A stretch of DNA of 64,000 nucleotides from CBDEGU01 sp965238045. GTDB lineage: Bacteria > Acidobacteriota > Terriglobia > Bryobacterales > UBA6623. Shown here piece after piece: positions 62,050 through 64,000 of the stretch. Position numbers and translations under genes: made by a program. The notes under the pieces are model-generated. The model was not told where the DNA came from and ran no database searches. It was given only the letters and a program-made list of their open reading frames with translations. Numbering within the stretch: position 1 is the stretch's first letter; every line of letters starts with the position of its first letter. Location: positions 1 through 64,000 of the forward strand of contig CBDEGU010000011.1 in the NCBI GenBank assembly GCA_965238045.1, in the 5' to 3' direction.

Positions 62050-64000
62050 ATGCATACTATGCATACGAGGACGTTGCTGCTGCTTGTACTCGTCGCACTA
62101 ATGGGCCCCGCCGGTTCGCGGGCCGGTGCGGGGGGAGTTCCCGACGGCCTCGGCACATCGGACTGGAACAGTATCCGCGCGGAGTACGAACGCCATCGCC
62201 ACGCAGCCTTTCCCGTCGAGGGCGGGCATCGTGCGCGCAATTTCGGCCAGCAGTGGGTCAGCGAGTTTGACGGGCGCGGATTCCTGGTTACGCCTGACAG
62301 CGGGGGTTGGAAGTGGGGATTGCAACTCGAGAGCTACGGCTGGGCCGGACGCGCGCGGGCGGTGACGGACCGGCCGCGAGTGACGGCCGAGACCGAACGC
62401 GTCACCTACGACTGGGACCAGACGCTGCGTGAATGGTACGTCAACGGCGGGCGGGGGCTCGAGCACGGTTTCACAGTGCGGCAGCAGCCGGCGGGCCGGG
62501 GCGAGACGCTGGAGCTGAATCTGGCGGTGCGGGGCGGTCTCGAACCGCGAGTGCGGGACGGCGGACGCGCCGTGGCTTTCGTCGACGCCAAGGGCCGGAC
62601 GGCGGTCATCTACGCCGGGCTGAAGGTGTGGGACGCCGATGGCCGCGCCCTTGATGCGCGGATGGAGGTGGCTGGCGGAGGACTGCGGCTGGAGTTGAAG
62701 GCCAGCGGCGCACGTTACCCGCTGACGATTGATCCGATCGTACAGCAGGCTTATCTGAAAGCCTCTAACACCGGCGCAGGCGATCAATTTGGAAGGTCAG
62801 TGGCGATATCGGGCGATACGGTGGTGGTTGGGACGCCAGAAGAGAGCAGCAACGCCACCGGGGTCAACGGCAACCAGGGCGACAACAGCGCCGATTTCCC
62901 CGGGGCGGCCTATGTGTTTGTGCGCAACGGCGGGGCGTGGAGCCAACAGGCTTATCTCAAAGCCTCTAACACGGGCGTGACTGACTCGTTTGGAGAGTTG
63001 GTGGCGATATCGGGCGATACGGTGGTGGTTGGGGCGCTATTCGAGGAGAGCAGCGCCACCGGGGTCAACGGCAACCAGGGCGACAACAGCGCCCCAACCT
63101 CCGGGGCGGCGTATGTGTTTGTGCGCAACGGCGGGGTGTGGAGCCAGCAGGCTTATCTGAAAGCCTCTAACACCGACGAAAACGATTTTTTTGGAGTGTC
63201 GGTGGCGATATCGGGCGATTCGGTCGTGGTTGGGGCGCCACTAGAGCAAAGCAACGCCACCGGGGTCAACGGCAACCAGGACGACAACAGCGCTGCAGAT
63301 GCTGGGGCGGCGTATGTGTTTGTGCGCAACGGCGGGGTGTGGAGCCAGCAGGCTTATCTGAAAGCCTCTAACACCGACGAATTCGATGGATTTGGCATCT
63401 CAGTGGCGATATCGGGCGATTCGGTCGTGGTTGGGGCGGGATTCGAGGAGAGCAGCGCCACCGGGGTCAACGGCAATCAGGACGACAACAGCGCTGCAGA
63501 TGCTGGGGCGGCCTACATCTTCAGCGTGGAACAGCCGTTTACTTCTGACGGTCTGGTCCATGCGGCGCGATTTGAAGCAGGCGACGTAGCCGAGCAAGAA
63601 ATCGTCTCACTATTCGGTTTGTTCTTGGCCGATTTCAACGCCGATGCCGTGCTTCCCCTCGGCACGCAACTAGGAGGGGCCAGCGTCGACGTGACGGACA
63701 GTCAGGGCGTAACTCGCCCCTGCTTGATGTTTGCGGCTCGAGTGGAGACGGATGTAAGCTCAGCCCAGTTGAACTTCATAATCGCCGGTGGTACGGCGAC
63801 GGGGCCGGCCACGCTGACGGTGCGGCGAGCCAGCGGTGGAAGCCATTCGATTACGATCCATGTCGTCGACGTGGCGCCCGGCATCTTCACGGCGAATTCC
63901 TCGGGCTCGGGCGTGCCGGCCGCGAACGCACTGCGTTTCGTAGACGGCCAGCTTACCGATACATCCCTTGTCTTCGACGTAACTGCATTTCCTTTTCAGG
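62050..64000 (+). CDS. Exported FG-GAP repeat protein with Solibacter-type C-terminal domain, 3' end outside window
   Basis: At least 650 residues. A signal peptide (TRTLLLLVLVALMGPAGSRA) is followed by a domain ending RYPLTIDPIVQQAYLK, common in front of such repeats. Four 67-residue FG-GAP repeats follow (QQAYLKASNT... FGxSVAISGDTVVVGA... AAYVFVRNGG), then a linker and an immunoglobulin-like part with VVDVAPGIFTANSSGSG and ALRFVDGQ, the hallmark of the C-terminal domain (TIGR03437) typical of Bryobacterales secreted proteins. GAGGAG lies 5 nt before the ATG. The repeats should form a propeller; the ligand is unknown. It is cut by the window end. Confidence 0.85.
   Translation, partial: MHTMHTRTLLLLVLVALMGPAGSRAGAGGVPDGLGTSDWNSIRAEYERHRHAAFPVEGGHRARNFGQQWVSEFDGRGFLVTPDSGGWKWGLQLESYGWAGRARAVTDRPRVTAETERVTYDWDQTLREWYVNGGRGLEHGFTVRQQPAGRGETLELNLAVRGGLEPRVRDGGRAVAFVDAKGRTAVIYAGLKVWDADGRALDARMEVAGGGLRLELKASGARYPLTIDPIVQQAYLKASNTGAGDQFGRSVAISGDTVVVGTPEESSNATGVNGNQGDNSADFPGAAYVFVRNGGAWSQQAYLKASNTGVTDSFGELVAISGDTVVVGALFEESSATGVNGNQGDNSAPTSGAAYVFVRNGGVWSQQAYLKASNTDENDFFGVSVAISGDSVVVGAPLEQSNATGVNGNQDDNSAADAGAAYVFVRNGGVWSQQAYLKASNTDEFDGFGISVAISGDSVVVGAGFEESSATGVNGNQDDNSAADAGAAYIFSVEQPFTSDGLVHAARFEAGDVAEQEIVSLFGLFLADFNADAVLPLGTQLGGASVDVTDSQGVTRPCLMFAARVETDVSSAQLNFIIAGGTATGPATLTVRRASGGSHSITIHVVDVAPGIFTANSSGSGVPAANALRFVDGQLTDTSLVFDVTAFPFQ
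62743..63519 (+). repeat. Four in-frame 201-bp tandem repeats
   Basis: Units start at 62743, 62944, 63145 and 63346, each 201 bp (67 codons), the last one incomplete. Identity between units is high enough that recombination could change the copy number. Confidence 0.85.

Noticed and set aside
62743..63519. CRISPR array
   Set aside because: Units are 201 bp, in frame and code for FG-GAP repeats; no spacers or cas genes.

Overview
The window looks like an Acidobacteriota genome of the Bryobacterales/Solibacter type. The evidence is a large secreted DUF1592/DUF1552 pair, a PQQ-type propeller, a Tat-exported Gfo/Idh/MocA oxidoreductase, and a FG-GAP repeat protein ending in the C-terminal domain typical of Solibacter secreted proteins. 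This rests on gene content only; no rRNA or marker gene is present.

The backbone is secreted or membrane metabolism interrupted by many mobile-element remnants. Region 1-9.2 kb: cupin protein, serine hydrolase, an IS1-like element with a 167-bp miniature relative, an enolase-superfamily enzyme, a PQQ propeller and an APC permease. Region 9.3-24.7 kb: an intact IS256-family element nested in IS5/IS6 remnants, a propeller protein, DUF1552/DUF1592, a stack of IS6, IS5 and ISL3 remnants, a CDGSH iron-sulfur protein, a tRNA-Arg 3' half, integrase and group II intron wreckage, and a secretin-like protein. Region 24.8-35.6 kb: REP/BIME-like repeats, G-rich arrays and a broken RAYT transposase around a TolB-like propeller, a VCBS protein, an IS1380 transposase and a Gfo/Idh/MocA enzyme. 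Region 35.6-38.0 kb: a B12-dependent acyl-CoA mutase whose two specificity residues (Phe82, Gln200) match isobutyryl-CoA mutase.

Region 38.0-55.7 kb is an island. It starts at a tRNA-Met(CAT) 3' half and holds a class 1 DISARM anti-phage operon, drmD-drmMI-drmA-drmB-drmC, with every junction overlapping (TGATG or ATGA). drmD carries two lesions: an in-frame amber codon and a 1448-bp IS256-family insertion with a perfect 8-bp target duplication. The other four genes are open. The island ends in a tyrosine-recombinase fragment and a phage capsid fragment.

Region 56-64 kb: a CehA/McbA-type PHP metallohydrolase, a second IS256-type element with an amber codon in its transposase, a secreted copper amine oxidase, and the start of a long FG-GAP protein that runs off the window. 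A 114-bp repeat links the two ends of the window (842-955 and 61768-61881).

All calls come from reading the sequence; no database search was run.
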